From Smittium culicis (taxonomy: Eukaryota; Kickxellomycota; Harpellomycetes; Harpellales; Legeriomycetaceae): a stretch of 64,000 bases of DNA. Shown here piece by piece: positions 35,201 to 47,359 of this stretch. Numbering within the stretch: the stretch's first letter is position 1; every line of letters begins with the position of its first letter. Below the pieces are notes generated by a model that made no database searches, was not told where the DNA came from, and saw only the letters and a list, made by a program, of their open reading frames with translations. A program made the position numbers and the translations under genes. The stretch is taken from the NCBI GenBank assembly GCA_001970855.1, contig LSSN01000792.1:1-64000 (forward strand), in the 5' to 3' direction.

Positions 35201-37456
35201 TCAAACTCAAATCCTGATTTAGAAAACATTGATTCAAATGATAACGATTTGACTGACCAAAGTTCTGAAGAAAAATTCAATTCAGTTATTAAACCCGAAA
35301 TAAGTGTAGATTTGGGCCCAATTATTAGGAAAATTGTTTATAGAAGCTTTAACTCTATAATCAGCCATAGAAGTCAAGAAGATGAGGAATCTTACACTAG
35401 CTTATACTACTCACTAATAAGACTAAGGTCAATTGCCGGATATAAGAACATTTCAAAGATTTTGAAGTTCACTCCAAATACAGAACTGTCAAAAGCAGGT
35501 CTTAATTTATCATTAGATATCGATGGTAAAACTTTGTCAGAAAAGCTTCTACTACTCGCATCTGGTCCATTCTCATTAGATCAAGATGAAAACCTGAAAG
35601 ATGTCCAAATTCTTACAACCTCATCATCTTTAAATTTACTTCTACGTCTATTATGTTGGAGAACTCTAGATTTGAATCAATCCATTTTACAATTCAGCGA
35701 AAAAAATCAGGATGCCAATATTCAATTGATCGATGACTCTGAGTACCAAAAATTACGCGAAAAAGTCGATATGTTAGTTGAAGATAGAAACTCGTTTGTA
35801 GAATCCTGTTTTGTTCATATAAATAGCTTCGAGCCTGAAATAACAACTATTTTTACTTCTTTGATTTCCTCCGCTAGCCTATATCAGCTATTTTCTTCTG
35901 ATTTAGTTAGAAATGTAAAAAACAACTCTGACCAAGTGATTGGAAATCAAATTTCTTCATTAAAAGAATCTATGCAAATGAAAATCTCACCACATAGACT
36001 AGAATCTTGGACTAAAGCTGCTACAACTATTTTTTCTAATTGGTCAAATGTTCTAGTCCCCTATGCACTTACAATTAGTAAATATTCAAGAAGTAATAAG
36101 AGCGCTGATTTAAAAATGCTCAAGGAAAACCAATCATTCTTATTAAGCTGTTTATCTCACAACGGTTTTGTTGTTGAACTAGCAAAATCATTCTCAAGCT
36201 TGGTAAAGGCAGGAGTATTTACTTTATCATGCGTGCCAATGTTAGCCTCATATACTGGTAGGATAAGCTTTGAATTGATTTTAAATGACTATAACCGGGT
36301 ATTACTTAAGCAAAAAGAAGTAGGTGAGTTTAATGCTGATGAGAATCCTGTTGAAGATAAATTAGATGAAGCTGAAAATAATGATTCTGTACCTTCAAAC
36401 ACAAAGGATACAACCCTAGAAATCTCTAAGCAAGCTTTAACGGATTCAGGTAAAAAATTAGCAGGCTTTGTTTTAATGTCAGCGTTTGATAACACAGTTT
36501 TCAGCTTGTTGGACGATTTAAAGGGGTCACTTGATTCGGATAGTCTTCGTAGCTTTATGATGAAAGAGTACATGAGATGTATGCAGTTGAACTTTGAAAT
36601 GTTTGTAACGAATGACTTATTGCTACCACAGCCAACAAATAGGAACTATTACAAAAGACAGCTATCAATACTTCCTAAAATAATTTCGAATATTTTGAAA
36701 TCAGTTTCAAATTCAGCACCAGCGATGGATGTCATTCAAGGGCTAAAATCTCCAACAAAGAAGAATATTAACAGTTTGGCCAATCCAGCTATCTGTAGTA
36801 TCTGGGCAACCTTGCACAACAATTTTGTTAAATATGGATTTGATGTCGTTGAATTGTGTGGCGTCGAGTCAGTATCGAGTCTTATTGAAAAGGTTGCGCT
36901 AAATACTCAATCTGATTTAAGCGAAGATGACTCTAAATTGGATGAAAAAAATAAAAGTTTAATCAAATCCACATTTGAGCTTAATTCATTGTGGTATGAG
37001 ATGCTATCATTAACTTGCTCAGGATTGATAAGGCCTAAACACGCACAAATCATCAGGAACACTCTACAGAAAGAAGCCGCTAAAAACGGGCTTACTTTAC
37101 CTGAATTTACAGATCCAAAAGACAAGCCGACCAAGCCAAAATCAAAGAAAGGAAGCAAGAAGAAGCAAGCTGAAGCTGAGAACACAGACGAGGACTTTAT
37201 AAAACGACTAGTCGAATCAGGAGTTAGCTACGAGAAGGCCTACTATAGTAACCTTGTGAGGGAGTCATCTGCCTCATACTTAGACACCTTGGACGAGCAG
37301 ATTAGTAAACTAGCGCTTGTACAAGAAAGATTTGATAGAAACAGACTTGAGGGTAATATGGACATGAGCATCAGCATGACTCCACGCAGGATATTTACGC
37401 CAGCAGATACGCCAGTAACTGGTAGATCTCTAAAATTGTCAGAGACGCCAATATAA
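32228..37456 (+). CDS. SCC3: Cohesin subunit Scc3/STAG (stromal antigen)
   Basis: A 1742-aa single-exon protein. The N-terminal 165 residues are basic and Ser/Asp-rich with Lys-rich tracts, likely nuclear and disordered. A STAG-type region follows at about 170-280 (ELNCKLYSDLIELNCDVESI). The diagnostic stromalin conservative domain is at about 412-490: IFLHRYLDVSADIRVDCV, then FLKYLGWLWNDSDEKVRLAAIDAI, the usual HRYxDVxxxIR and YLGWxxxDxxxxVR signature. The rest is helical repeat with an acidic insertion near 570-620 and a Lys-rich stretch near 1635. Scc3 binds the Scc1 kleisin and DNA and is needed for sister chromatid cohesion. It is longer than yeast Scc3 (1150 aa) or human STAG (about 1260 aa) because of low-complexity insertions. 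The C-terminus carries SP/TP-type sites (SMTPRR, FTPADTPV) that could be CDK targets. Confidence 0.93.
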   Translation: MSDNSNKRTTRQSVLPFKQADSKSMPPPQSKRKRAPKNPATPTQTASKKFKGKLGASKIEERESERNQKARRSSLKSNKSYQEVEASDSSDSSGSEGDSHSDLSGSSSSDYSNDEEDEEEVVSYKAKKLPTKSTPIKNSKKSTASSKDNRIKSPKKKAKKSKQKALLESSELNCKLYSDLIELNCDVESISSNWIDQFCENNNDSIIEFSNFTLRISGCVGSVEAEELLTTKNMEECLDRIKVENNQSEIKLEPLVYNKSKIGRSKLSQCVDFVKTIILTGSDVFIFGDRDHQLENIFVEGASQGSYKKPSLFLRVMSKWLETLSKSNYRPFRKIGTILYCNIKSSMSSLNKSIRDNVLSLNKQLEIAKKSAAAKKNQNAANKNKISLLEEQISELTNQQQLIKSEFNYIFEKIFLHRYLDVSADIRVDCVNFLADWTVKDHVSFLENRFLKYLGWLWNDSDEKVRLAAIDAIRSIIDISSSVASQLRSFFDRFGPRLIQLSVADVDSNVMVAALKLIVRVADYGMLISDESRISSALSEISKPSGTNDTTEAANDASSQNKTQTKKSKRSSQKSFSQQLIDDSENSDSESDPDSNTSSKQRKSSKSAKDKNSSENDYGIVDLYDPIIIKKNNAIQNTNYPPDLVLRYLSPLITHSQASVRSAAATLVIWWIKKSWIPVFLSSSNFSSKNSSNSMDVEDDDSTDKNSKFAFLKAISSFLCLINNSETQSSNPDMHISDSSKPLLANIALSPNNISKHEHELSDVLAFLDLVNFKSGNKLNFLSATKVGFGNDSFKLIASAVSLYNKSADFQNIEVLFDFLAQDHSVSVIEKRKKIKPSSKSEIMLSADEELSLLKASLVWLGSLASTLFNKASSLSGSSSKNSIYKQIYSAFEGFSRNLLIFFTRYKNQPEFLETLLAVSVIGFNPQYFFSNNKISDLKSIVDILEQILDVHKDNVIVSQLSLYLLAIVDDSKILGMTGVTLEGESVNNISSNSNPDLENIDSNDNDLTDQSSEEKFNSVIKPEISVDLGPIIRKIVYRSFNSIISHRSQEDEESYTSLYYSLIRLRSIAGYKNISKILKFTPNTELSKAGLNLSLDIDGKTLSEKLLLLASGPFSLDQDENLKDVQILTTSSSLNLLLRLLCWRTLDLNQSILQFSEKNQDANIQLIDDSEYQKLREKVDMLVEDRNSFVESCFVHINSFEPEITTIFTSLISSASLYQLFSSDLVRNVKNNSDQVIGNQISSLKESMQMKISPHRLESWTKAATTIFSNWSNVLVPYALTISKYSRSNKSADLKMLKENQSFLLSCLSHNGFVVELAKSFSSLVKAGVFTLSCVPMLASYTGRISFELILNDYNRVLLKQKEVGEFNADENPVEDKLDEAENNDSVPSNTKDTTLEISKQALTDSGKKLAGFVLMSAFDNTVFSLLDDLKGSLDSDSLRSFMMKEYMRCMQLNFEMFVTNDLLLPQPTNRNYYKRQLSILPKIISNILKSVSNSAPAMDVIQGLKSPTKKNINSLANPAICSIWATLHNNFVKYGFDVVELCGVESVSSLIEKVALNTQSDLSEDDSKLDEKNKSLIKSTFELNSLWYEMLSLTCSGLIRPKHAQIIRNTLQKEAAKNGLTLPEFTDPKDKPTKPKSKKGSKKKQAEAENTDEDFIKRLVESGVSYEKAYYSNLVRESSASYLDTLDEQISKLALVQERFDRNRLEGNMDMSISMTPRRIFTPADTPVTGRSLKLSETPI

Positions 37457-38118
37457 TTGCCCAGAATTTTTTCGTATTCTTAGTTTATTTTATTTTATTT
37501 TTAACCTTTAATTCTTAATAACTAATGATCACTTATCATTTTTGGTTTTTATAAAATTCATTTAAATAATCGTAAACACTTTTCATTCTTTTTTCTTTTC
37601 TGCAGGTATTTGTTTGACTATTTTTTCATTTCATTTTAATTTCTTTTTTTTAAAGTGGTATCAAATAGTTTATTAAGTGTGATTAAAGGTTGTATAAAAG
37701 GCTATTAAAAAAAATTAATAATTTAAAGTTCACCTTACTTCAAACTTTTTTTTTTACTAGTTTAACACTTAACTTTGTGTTTAACAGGATAATTATTTTG
37801 TTTTTTTTTAAACTGGATATTTTATTAATCAAGAGTAAATTTCATTAGAATTCTGGTTTTGATAAATGGACTCTGCTAGGAGTAAATCCGAATAACAGTG
37901 AAATCGTAGTGTTTCAATTGCGAATCTTTTTTTTTTATAAAAAAATTAGCTAATAATACATTTATGTAAGCTAAATTATTACTTTATTTAATAATATTTT
38001 AAATATGATGAGATAAATTATAGGTATTTGAATGATATACTAGTCAGCTGAGGCTAAAGATGAATTTAGGAAAGTAAAAATTAAAGACAGAGAATAAGAG
38101 GAATGGGATGGTAATATG
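37457..38118. other. Convergent spacer after SCC3
   Basis: T-rich, with several T8-T10 runs immediately after the SCC3 stop. It must contain the ends of SCC3 and of the minus-strand PLD gene. No other feature seen. Confidence 0.55.
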
Positions 38119-39166
38119 CTACTGGTTTTTGAATTGATCCCAGAGTTTTTCAAACTCAGATGAGAAACCATTAATAGCTTCAGCGCTGTTTGTAATTATG
38201 ATATTTTCCTGGTTATTTTTGCGGGCGTTTTTGGACCAGTTATATGAACCGGTGATGACCTTTTTTTTATCAATAACGCAAAATTTGTTGTGCATATAAG
38301 AACCCAAATTGTCAAGTCTAACATCAATGTTGTGCTCGTCACGGAATCGATAGATGTCAGATCCTAGACCTTTTGCCTGATCGTCGTCAGAAATAATTCG
38401 AACGTGAACGCCTCTATTCTTTTTCTGGATGATTACGTTTGCTATATCGTCATCTGTTATACTAAAGACACATATTTCTAAAGTACTGACTGCCTCATTT
38501 ATCGCATTAACAAGAGCCTAGTAAAATGTAATATATTTAAGCGTGAATATAAAATCAGGTCGTTTGATTTAAGTAAGTAAAAGAAAGTTTTTTTGATAAA
38601 ATTAAAAGTTAATTGATTTTTAATATATTGCGAGTTACATTGAAGCTTTTTTCGGAAGGGAAAAAGTATGGCTTGACAAATATTTTTGCCGATTTAACGC
38701 CATTCTGCTGATCAATGTTGTTGCTAACTGTGTTGTTATTGTTGTTTTGGTAATTTCCGCTCATGAGTGCATTCGAATAGCCTTGGTTTTGGTGCTGTTG
38801 ATTATTAGCGGCGGGAAAATTTGAAGAGTTATAGTCGATAGCCATTCCTATTAGCTGTACAGCCCAAGAGTTTGTTCCTTTTTGAGTATTGTCTTTTGCT
38901 AAATTTACAATAGTGGATTCTACTTGGCGAGCGATAGCTCCGGGATCTGGATGATTCTGTGATAGCAGATTTGAATACATTCCAATAAAAGCATTTTTAT
39001 CTTGCATCACACTTGGTGAACTTTCAAGAGTGCGGAATATGAAGTCGTTTAGTTGGAGCTGTGAAGCTTCTTGCTGACTTAAATGTGGCCTGTCCTGGGG
39101 GTACGAGTCATTGTTCTGGTTAGAAATCCCCAAACAAGAAAGTATAGAAGAAAGTATATCGCTCAT
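38119..39166 (-). CDS. Phospholipase D-like protein (mitoPLD/PLD6-type single HKD) with N-terminal extension
   Basis: Two exons, 39166-38639 and 38517-38119, joined by a 121-nt GTAACT...CTAG intron in phase 0, give 308 aa. The splice joins FFPSEKSFN to ALVNAINEAV, restoring the start of a PLD domain. The domain runs from about residue 160 to 300: VCVF-like EICVFSITDDDI, RGVHVRIISDDDQA, then the catalytic HNKFCVID (H252, K254, D259) and GSYNWSKNA with a following ENI. A single HKD motif means the enzyme would act as a dimer, like bacterial Nuc and mitochondrial PLD6 (cardiolipin hydrolase / nuclease). The 155-residue N-terminus (helical, then a Gln/Asn-rich linker) is not recognised. I see no clear membrane anchor. 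A Met at 39232 would add 22 residues; MSDILSS was preferred as the cleaner start. Confidence 0.85.
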
Positions 39167-42100
39167 TTTGTTGTAATATGATAGATATAGTAGAATATGT
39201 GAGGTTGAAGTTTTTGATAAAGGGATAGGCAAAACTACCAGTTCTAGTTTTTTAAAAGATATTTGATTCCGTTCAAATTTCTGATAAAAAAGCCAGCAAT
39301 GATTTTTGCTAATTAGAGTATTGTGGCTGAAGATTTAATATTACTCTTTATTTACATTATTTTCTTATTGCAGATTTTGCATTGTTATACAGCTGATTGT
39401 GTAATTGGTGACACCATATAGAATTGGTTATTAAATCTACAACGCTATAATTTCTACCCAACCATCAGCCATCAGCCATCTTTAGATAAATTTCATTTGT
39501 CTCGCATTTGTATTTAAAATGTTATTATAAAGCATTTTTCATAGCTAAAATATTCTTCAACTTATTTTAATAAAATAAAATATATTTGTTTTAGAAAAAA
39601 TTCAACTCATCAGCGTGAAATATTTTTAACTTTATACGATAATTGGATTCATCATTAGAGAAAATATTTTATTTAATAAAATTATACCGAAAATTACAAA
39701 TTAATAAAATAATAAAATAATATGAATAATTTCAGTTTTCAAAAAAACTATTGTATAATTTAAAGTAGCTAATTCTATAATCATTAAAGTCTTTCGATGA
39801 AGGCAGATGAAATTTGGCTAGTAAATCTTAATATGCACTTTCTCAAAGTATATTGTGAATAGATAAAGCTAATTATATTGATGATTGGTTATGGAATTTT
39901 AATTTTTATAGCAGGTATATTAAAATAAAAAACATTTAAATCATATTCAATTAACTTTTGATAAATCTCTTCCAATTAGATAAATTTTATGAGCGATGAT
40001 ATACCTGAATTAAAAAAATTAAATTAAATTAAAATATCTAAATATTCTGCGAAGGTAAATGCTATTCCTGTAGTGATATCGCTACTACTTGTTGGCGAAG
40101 TGTCAAAATTTCGCAGGATTAATCTTGGGAAGAATTTGATTTACTTGCTTTACTTTCGACTGAAATGCTAATAATAAAATTACCAATAAATTTTAGTAAA
40201 TAATGTAATTATTATTTTATTTATCAAAATATGAAACTGGATGCGGAAAATTTATATACACCGATAGTATATTGAAATTATTAGTATCAAGAATAGAATC
40301 GGGTAGCTTTCAGATAATTTTTCGAATAGATTTTCAACAGGATAGTCTGTTCAAATATCTTTTTATTGTATGTAATAATTCCAGAATTTTAACCTCAATC
40401 ATTAATGGAAACACAGTTAACTTTAATCAACGAGACACTCTAAGCTCTAAAGAATAATATAACCACTGAAGCTGTTTATCGAACCTATGCGTATTTTTTT
40501 AAAAGAATTCTGATAAAATTAATGAATTTTGAAAAGTTCCAGTTTTGAATGAGCGCCAATAATTGATCATAAAAATATATTAATTTAATTTAAACCCAGG
40601 GTTTTTTATAGCTGAATATTAAATTTGATAAATATAGAATGTTAAAGAATCTTTATCAGAATAAATAGAGTTTTTTTTAGGATTTTATCTAGCACTCTTT
40701 TATACTGTTCACAGTAAAAAAAATTTGGCTTGTAACATATGAATCAAAGAATTGGGATAGGTGTGATATTTTTATTTTTTGCTGCCATATATTTATATAA
40801 AATACGCACAGAGCTATACCTTGATCAATTAAATAGATATCAACCATTTGGAAGTAAATTATCAAATAAATATCAGGAAATTTAGTTTTATAAGAAAGGT
40901 GCTAATTCTCATTGAAATTAAAGCAAAATATTGATTAATAGAATTAACATTTTTCGATATACGAATCTGAAAATAAGCTGCTACTTGAGGTAGAACTAGC
41001 AGTCTAGTTTTAAAGGACTAATTAAATTTAAAAATATATAAATATATTTGAAATAATTTCATGGTGCGATGGAGATTCTCTCAGTAGGTATAACATAAGC
41101 TACTTTATAGATAAAGTACTATTATAGCAGTAGTAAGTATTGAATAACCTGCATCATTATAACAAATCATAATTCATACTCAGCATCTTGTGCTTTTGAA
41201 ATCCAATTTAATTTTGTAAAATATCCCATCTGATAAGGATTTAGAAGTTAGCTGAATCAAATAAATTGCGTAAATAGGTTTTATACAAAATTAAAAACTT
41301 TTTTATTTTATTTACTAGAATCGTATTTTATTTTCATGGTTTCAATATGAGCATAGCTCGATTCTTGTGCTCTAAGACTCATAGTTATTAATCTCTATGG
41401 GACAATAGAGACAGCCATATATTTGTAGTGTTAGAATATAGCTTCTTTATTTTTAAATCAAATTAAGATAATAAATATCAGAATAATAATTAATTTGACA
41501 ACTACGTAGATATAATAATTATTCTCAATATTTATACTAGAAAAAACTGATAAATTAAGGCGTGTTCCCATAAAATAATAGATAGTTCTTATAAGTGTTA
41601 TATAAAAATATATAACTAATAATTATTTTTAAATAAAAAATCTTTTAAATTTAATCTTCTGCATATTATTTGCATTTTTATATCACATTAAGGCTTTAAA
41701 GAAGGCATTTCCCTGAGATAGAGACTTTATGAGTTTTAAATTGAAAATTTTGTTGTTTTGTCTTCTGAATCATACCTCGTTCTTTTATAATCAAATCTAT
41801 AGGCTAACTCGATTAAAATTTCAAGACTTAATAAATTTGATTTTTGGATAGGATATTTATATTGAAAACAATCTAGCATATTGTAAATGTACTCCGAGAA
41901 GCCAAATTTAGGTCATATTTATAAAAGGATATAAAATGAGCCAAAATATAAATTCTAGCATGACTGTTGGATAGTATCTTCTAATACACTTCAATTTACC
42001 CCTATTAACTTTGTAGAAAGAAACTCCAATAAATTGTTAAAAAATTGGCAAGGTTGGGAGGCTCTTTTTAGAAAGAATTGCAATTAAAATTAAGTGACCC

Positions 42101-43504
42101 TTATAAATAGGATAGTAAAGAAGTTGATAATTATTTTTTTTGTGTTATTTAAAGTATTTTGTGTTAAGAATTTGCTCTAGTTCAAGAAAAGGCAAACAAA
42201 TAAATAAGATAAATAGAGAAAGTATAAAAATAATTAAGAGCATTATTTTTTTATAATATTGATTGATTTTTTTATTAATAAAATACAAATACCAAATTTT
42301 ATTGTTTATTGGCAACTAAAACACATAATTTATCGAATTAAGCTTTACTTTTTTTAAAAAAAGAAATTATACCAATTAAATTAATACATTTAGAAAAATA
42401 TTTTAAACGAAATTGAAAACTTGTAGCTAGTACCTTTTATCCTATTTTTAGCATTAAAAATAAAAATTTCGCGTTATAAATAGCGTCTAAGAGTGATGTC
42501 TAATATTTCGTGCTTCCCAAATATGTGCAAAATATACATTAGTCATTAAAAAATAAATTTCCTCAGCTAATTAAAAAATTAAAACTTAATTTTTAGAGTA
42601 TACAAATTTATTAAAATTTTAAAAGTAGTAAATAGCTCAAATCCTTGATCTGAATATCTTTCATTTATATTGATATAAAATCGATTTAATTTATATTTTC
42701 TTTTCTTTTCTTTTTTCTTTTTTTTTGATAATTTTTGGATAATATAAATTCACGAAATGATTAATAGCAGGAAAATTAGGCTCGAAAAAAAGTTTTATCT
42801 GTTTACCAAAAGATTGAAATATTAAAAGAAATAGAAAGTAACATACGCTATTCTGAAATTTATAGTATGATCTTAAAAAATATGCACTTCTAAAACAAAA
42901 TAAAAAAAGAGAAAAAAATATGAAAATATGCAAAAAATATTCCGAGTACTAAAAAAATAATTACACCATTTAAATATAGTGATATAAATTTTTATTCATG
43001 TTATTTTATCGATTTTTCTGTCAAAAGAAGCTTAATATTATAAGCCATCAATAAAATTAGTAGAACAAAAATAAACTAAAATTAAAAAAATATAAGGTTT
43101 TAAGGCTAGTAACGAATGTATTTATAATATCATATTTAGAAATGGTTAAAATTTTAAAATTATCAACGGGAATTAATTATCTGCAATATTTGTCGTTGCT
43201 TAAAGCATTGAAAATAGATTCAAAAATTTCTTACAAAAGTATGAGCTGTAAAAATATTTTAATAATGATGAAACTTGATTAAATTGGAAAAAATGTCAGA
43301 GAAAAACTTTTATTAAATCTAAAGAAATCCCAAGATGGTTAGAGTCTTCGAAAGTTCGATTATCAATATTTTTTACTGTATTTAATTGAAAGCAAATCTA
43401 TATTTTCTGATAATTTGGGGGAGGGGGGAGGAAATTCAATTTTATCATAACGTATAAATATCTCTATTTTTAATATTGAGTTTATAAACCTTCAAAATTC
43501 ATGA
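39167..43504. other. Gene desert, left part
   Basis: Over 4 kb of very AT-rich sequence with stops in all frames, short A/T runs and a pyrimidine tract at about 42698-42726. The first few hundred bases would hold the promoter of the PLD-like gene. I recognise no gene or RNA. Confidence 0.55.
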
Positions 43505-44112
43505 TTGACACAATAAAAGTTTTTTTAATTTTTGGTCAAAAATTAACAAAAATTTAATTGAGCCTAAAAGAAAAATATTAATAATAACTGGTTATTTCAA
43601 AGACCATAAAATATCCGAATTATCAAATATCAAATGTCTTTTATCGCCACCAAATATAACTTCATTGATACATGTGCTTGATAGAGGTATAATAAAAGCT
43701 ATTAAATCACATTTTAAAACTGCTTTTAAAATCATATTATATGATTGGTAAATGAACCTAGAGAATTATATTATAGTAGAATAAATTTATGATTCAATTG
43801 AGAACGATTCTTCATCACGGAAAAAAGTTTCAATTTAATTTTTAGTCAAAACGAAGAAATAATTATGTCTCAAAGTGAAATTGGGATTCATGGGTTGTCA
43901 CAAGATACTTTTATTCAAGGTTAAACGATTATACAATAAGAAATTATATCATATTAAAAAGAAGATCGTTTTTTGGACTCAGCGATCAGTCTATAATAGA
44001 ATAAAAAAATTGATTAAATTCAATAGATTCAGATGAATATTTAAATATGGAATGCCAAAAAATTTATTATGGTAGTTTAGACGAATTAATTAATGGTGCT
44101 CTAGGAACTTAA
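43505..44112 (+). pseudogene. Degraded pogo/Tigger/Jerky-type (DDE_1) transposase fragment
   Basis: One frame from 43505 to 43752 stays open and reads FFNFWSKINKNLIEPKRKIL, then GYFKDHKISELSNIKCLL, SPPNITSLIHVLDRGIIKAI and KSHFKTAFKIILYDW, ending at TAA. This follows the C-terminal half of DDE_1 transposases: a WL-type helix, the kILLllDN block, then LPPNTTSxxQPxDxGxIxxFK. The Asp-Asn of the catalytic block is replaced (IITGYF), and QP has become HV, so it is inactive. A further short related-looking stretch (DEYLNMECQKIYYGSLDELI) reaches a stop at 44112. The N-terminal DNA-binding part is not visible. This marks an old DNA transposon inside the desert. Confidence 0.7.
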
Positions 44113-47100
44113 AAATAACTGAATTAATGGAACTAATAGTTCAAAAAAAATTTTTTAAGATTTTAACTAAAGTCAAAACCATTAATGAACAATTTTCACA
44201 TCACCTGAGAATATTTCTATTAGATTATTAATATAAACTGAAATAAGAACTTTGTAAAAAAAATATTTATTTTAAAAATTAATTATTTTCGTTAATTATA
44301 TTTTTTAATATAGCTTATATATTTTAAAACTCTTTACTTAAAAATCTAACTAAAAAAAATTATAATGAATAAAATAAAGAAATTCCATAGCATTTATTTG
44401 GTGAGGAATATAATATTTATCATTTAAAGAATATAAAATACAGGAAATAATTCATAGATTAAGCCTAAAAGCTAATCTTTGTTAAAAAAATAAAAACTGC
44501 AAAGTAAAAAGTTAAATTGGCTTTATTAAATCAGATATTTTATTTGAAGACATGTTATTGAATTTATAGGATATTAAATATACAAAATTAATATTAAAAA
44601 ACTAAAAAATTAATTAAATAATTAAATAATTAAATACTTAAATAATCAAAAATATAAAATATAAAATATAAAATTATTTATGAATTTAAACTTACCTGGA
44701 GTATGGTTTAATTTGATGATTTATATTGTAAGACTGTTTATAGAATCTATTCGTATTATAAACATAGACCATTAGTTATTTTTTTGACAGGTATGGCGTT
44801 TGAATTATATATATAAATAATATCATAATAAAAAAAATAGTAGGTTTTAGGTTATAAAATAATTATATAATATAAAAAAAGTAAAAATGAGAATAGGAAA
44901 ATAGGAAAATTTTTAAATAAATTATAAGATATTATAATATTAAACTAACCCCCATTTTAATAAAAAAATAAACGACAGTTTAAAAAAAAAAAAAGTAAAT
45001 AAAATACTTGATGACAATCGGAGTTTTTACATTATTATTCGCTCAAGAAAAATTAATTCTTATTAAAGATAATTTTATGAATAATTTAACCCCTTGAATA
45101 TACTCTTGTAGCTATTTTCTTGAAACTTTATATTTATGTCAGATGGCACAGTTGATATAAGATGATTTATTGAAAAAAAAGGACATTTTTATTAAAGTAT
45201 AATGTAGAATATAAAAAGGAATACTAAAACTAAAACATCTCAAGTACTAGGAAGAAAAAATGAGAATAGGAATAATGTTTGAAAAGCTTAGCCTTGTTTT
45301 GGGGATTTCTAAGCTTCTGCTTATATATCTATTCTTGAAGTTTTATTTCTGTGGGGTTTAATGAGTTCTGTGCATATTTTTTGTCTATGCAAAAATGTAG
45401 TGGGAGTCCTCATTCTTATTTTTAAATCATAAAAATAACAATTTCGCCCATTAAATATTTATATGGGAATTTTTTACCCATTATATTATTTTTTACAATA
45501 GAATAAAGAACCTTAACCACCCCTCATATTAAATGAAAAATAGTGATAATTATAGGTGATAAAATACAGAATTATAAAATAATAAGAATAAATAATACAA
45601 ATATTATTATAAAAACACTGTTATGGAATGAAATAACAATAAAAAACATAAGAATTATATTATCAAAGGATCAATTGGCTAAAAGGATAATCAATTAAAA
45701 AGTTTTGAGGTGGGATGAGAATTAATAATTGAATTTATTTAATGCTTGTAGATAAAAATATACTAAAAAATTAAGTAAAATTTGTCGTTTTTTTTAAGGT
45801 TTGAATTTATTTAAATTTTTTATATATTGTATTAACGATTTAATAACTTTTAATCTTCTTTTTTCTCCAAATTATTCTTTATTTTATTTTGTAGATCTAA
45901 TTCCAGTTATAAATAAGTATTTTGATTCTCAGTAGAAATTATAAATTAATTGTTGAATTAAAATATATTACTATTGTTAAAGCTATTAATTCCTGAAATA
46001 ACAATTATCGATATATTTTTTTAAATCCGGAATTAAAATTTATTATATTAAGTCGTAAATTATAAATTGTAATTTTCCCCCTTAAAATATTAAAAATTTT
46101 AAACTGAAGTGATATCCTATAGCTTGAAAAACTCTGATAAAGCTGTCGTAGAGCGAATCTTTGGCATAGAAAAAAGAAAAGAAGCAAAAAAATGTGCGAA
46201 TTATATCGATAAAAAAATTCACAAAGAATGAGTGAGCCGGTCTAATAGAACTCCTATCTACCATAACAAAAAATATTTTTGAACACAAATATTAAAAATT
46301 TAATCAATAAGTAAATATCAAGAAAATACAAGAAAGAAAACCATACAAAGATTAATAAATTTTGTTGTTCAATTTCTTAGAAAGGGGATCAGACTAACTA
46401 CATATAGATACAGTATATAAGTTGTATACGAAGAATGGTTAATTTCTATCTCGAATCTTAGTTAAAAATCTTTTTAGTTTAGTTTCTATCTTTTATAATA
46501 GTTAATAAATAAGCTTAAATAAATAATAAATAACATCGAAAAGGAGTGAAAATTATATAGAAAACTTGAAGCTCATGACTTCTTAAAGCTAAGAATTTGA
46601 ATTGAACTTTTAATTTTTTTTAAATTATAGCCTTTAAATAACAAAAATTCTTGGAAAATTTTTTTATTACTATATTAAGATTAAGAAATTTATATAATCT
46701 ATCTATTTTCATAAAAAATAGTCTAAAACATAAAACGACTAATTAAAAATTAAGTATATATATTATATACTAAATTAAATACTTAATCTAAAATAAATGT
46801 AGTGGTACGTTGAAAACTACCACAAATCAACTCTTATGTATGAAAAATTTTGTTAAAATTTGGTTGAAGATTTTTCTATTTTAATCTTAGTTTTCACCAC
46901 GCTCTTTTTTGCAAAAAATTTTTTTTAGTTTTAAATAAATTTGATTTTTTAGGCAAAAATTATTGGCAAAAAATGACTATTCGTAACGAAAATTTTATCC
47001 AATAATAAAAATCCTTTCTAAATTTTCTATTTATACTGTATTTTCAAATTCTGCTTTAAAAAAAGCCAAAACTAGCTATCTAAGGTTATTTATGAATTTT

Positions 47101-47359
47101 TTTTAGTCTGTCTCTTTTTATCGTTATATTTATTTTTTAAAATCAATAATATTATATATCGTTAATATTAGAAAATATTTATGATAAATTTCTATAAGAA
47201 TTGAACATCTATAAAAAATTTTTGATTAGTCAATTCAATTTTATCTCTGGCGACTATAATATTAAATATGGCTCACTCAGACTATACAAGTATTAATTCC
47301 AAATTTTTTTTTATAAATTTAATTTGTAATAAAATCAAGGGGTATCTGCAAAAATTGTG
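44113..47359. other. Gene desert, middle part
   Basis: Extremely AT-rich, with short tandem AATTAAATA/TATAAAA runs at about 44608-44670 and an inverted repeat GTGGTA...TACCAC at 46802-46823. Apart from the short coding-like stretch at 46115-46231 (listed separately), I see nothing coding. Confidence 0.5.
46115..46231 (+). pseudogene. Possible retrotransposon integrase-tail remnant
   Basis: A 38-codon stretch reads SLKNSDKAVVERIFGIEKRK, then EAKKCANYIDKKIHKE and stop. The spacing of basic residues before a Y-x-D-K-K-I motif resembles the linker that follows the integrase core in Ty3/gypsy elements (YYDKKI). The match is short and no other integrase motif was found, so it could be chance. Confidence 0.2.

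Noticed and set aside
32557..37185. Minus-strand open frames inside SCC3
   Set aside because: Antisense shadows of the cohesin gene; the plus-strand frame carries the recognisable STAG and stromalin domains.
46802..46823. Hairpin GTGGTA...TACCAC
   Set aside because: Only six paired bases in AT-rich DNA; no gene or terminator context, likely chance.
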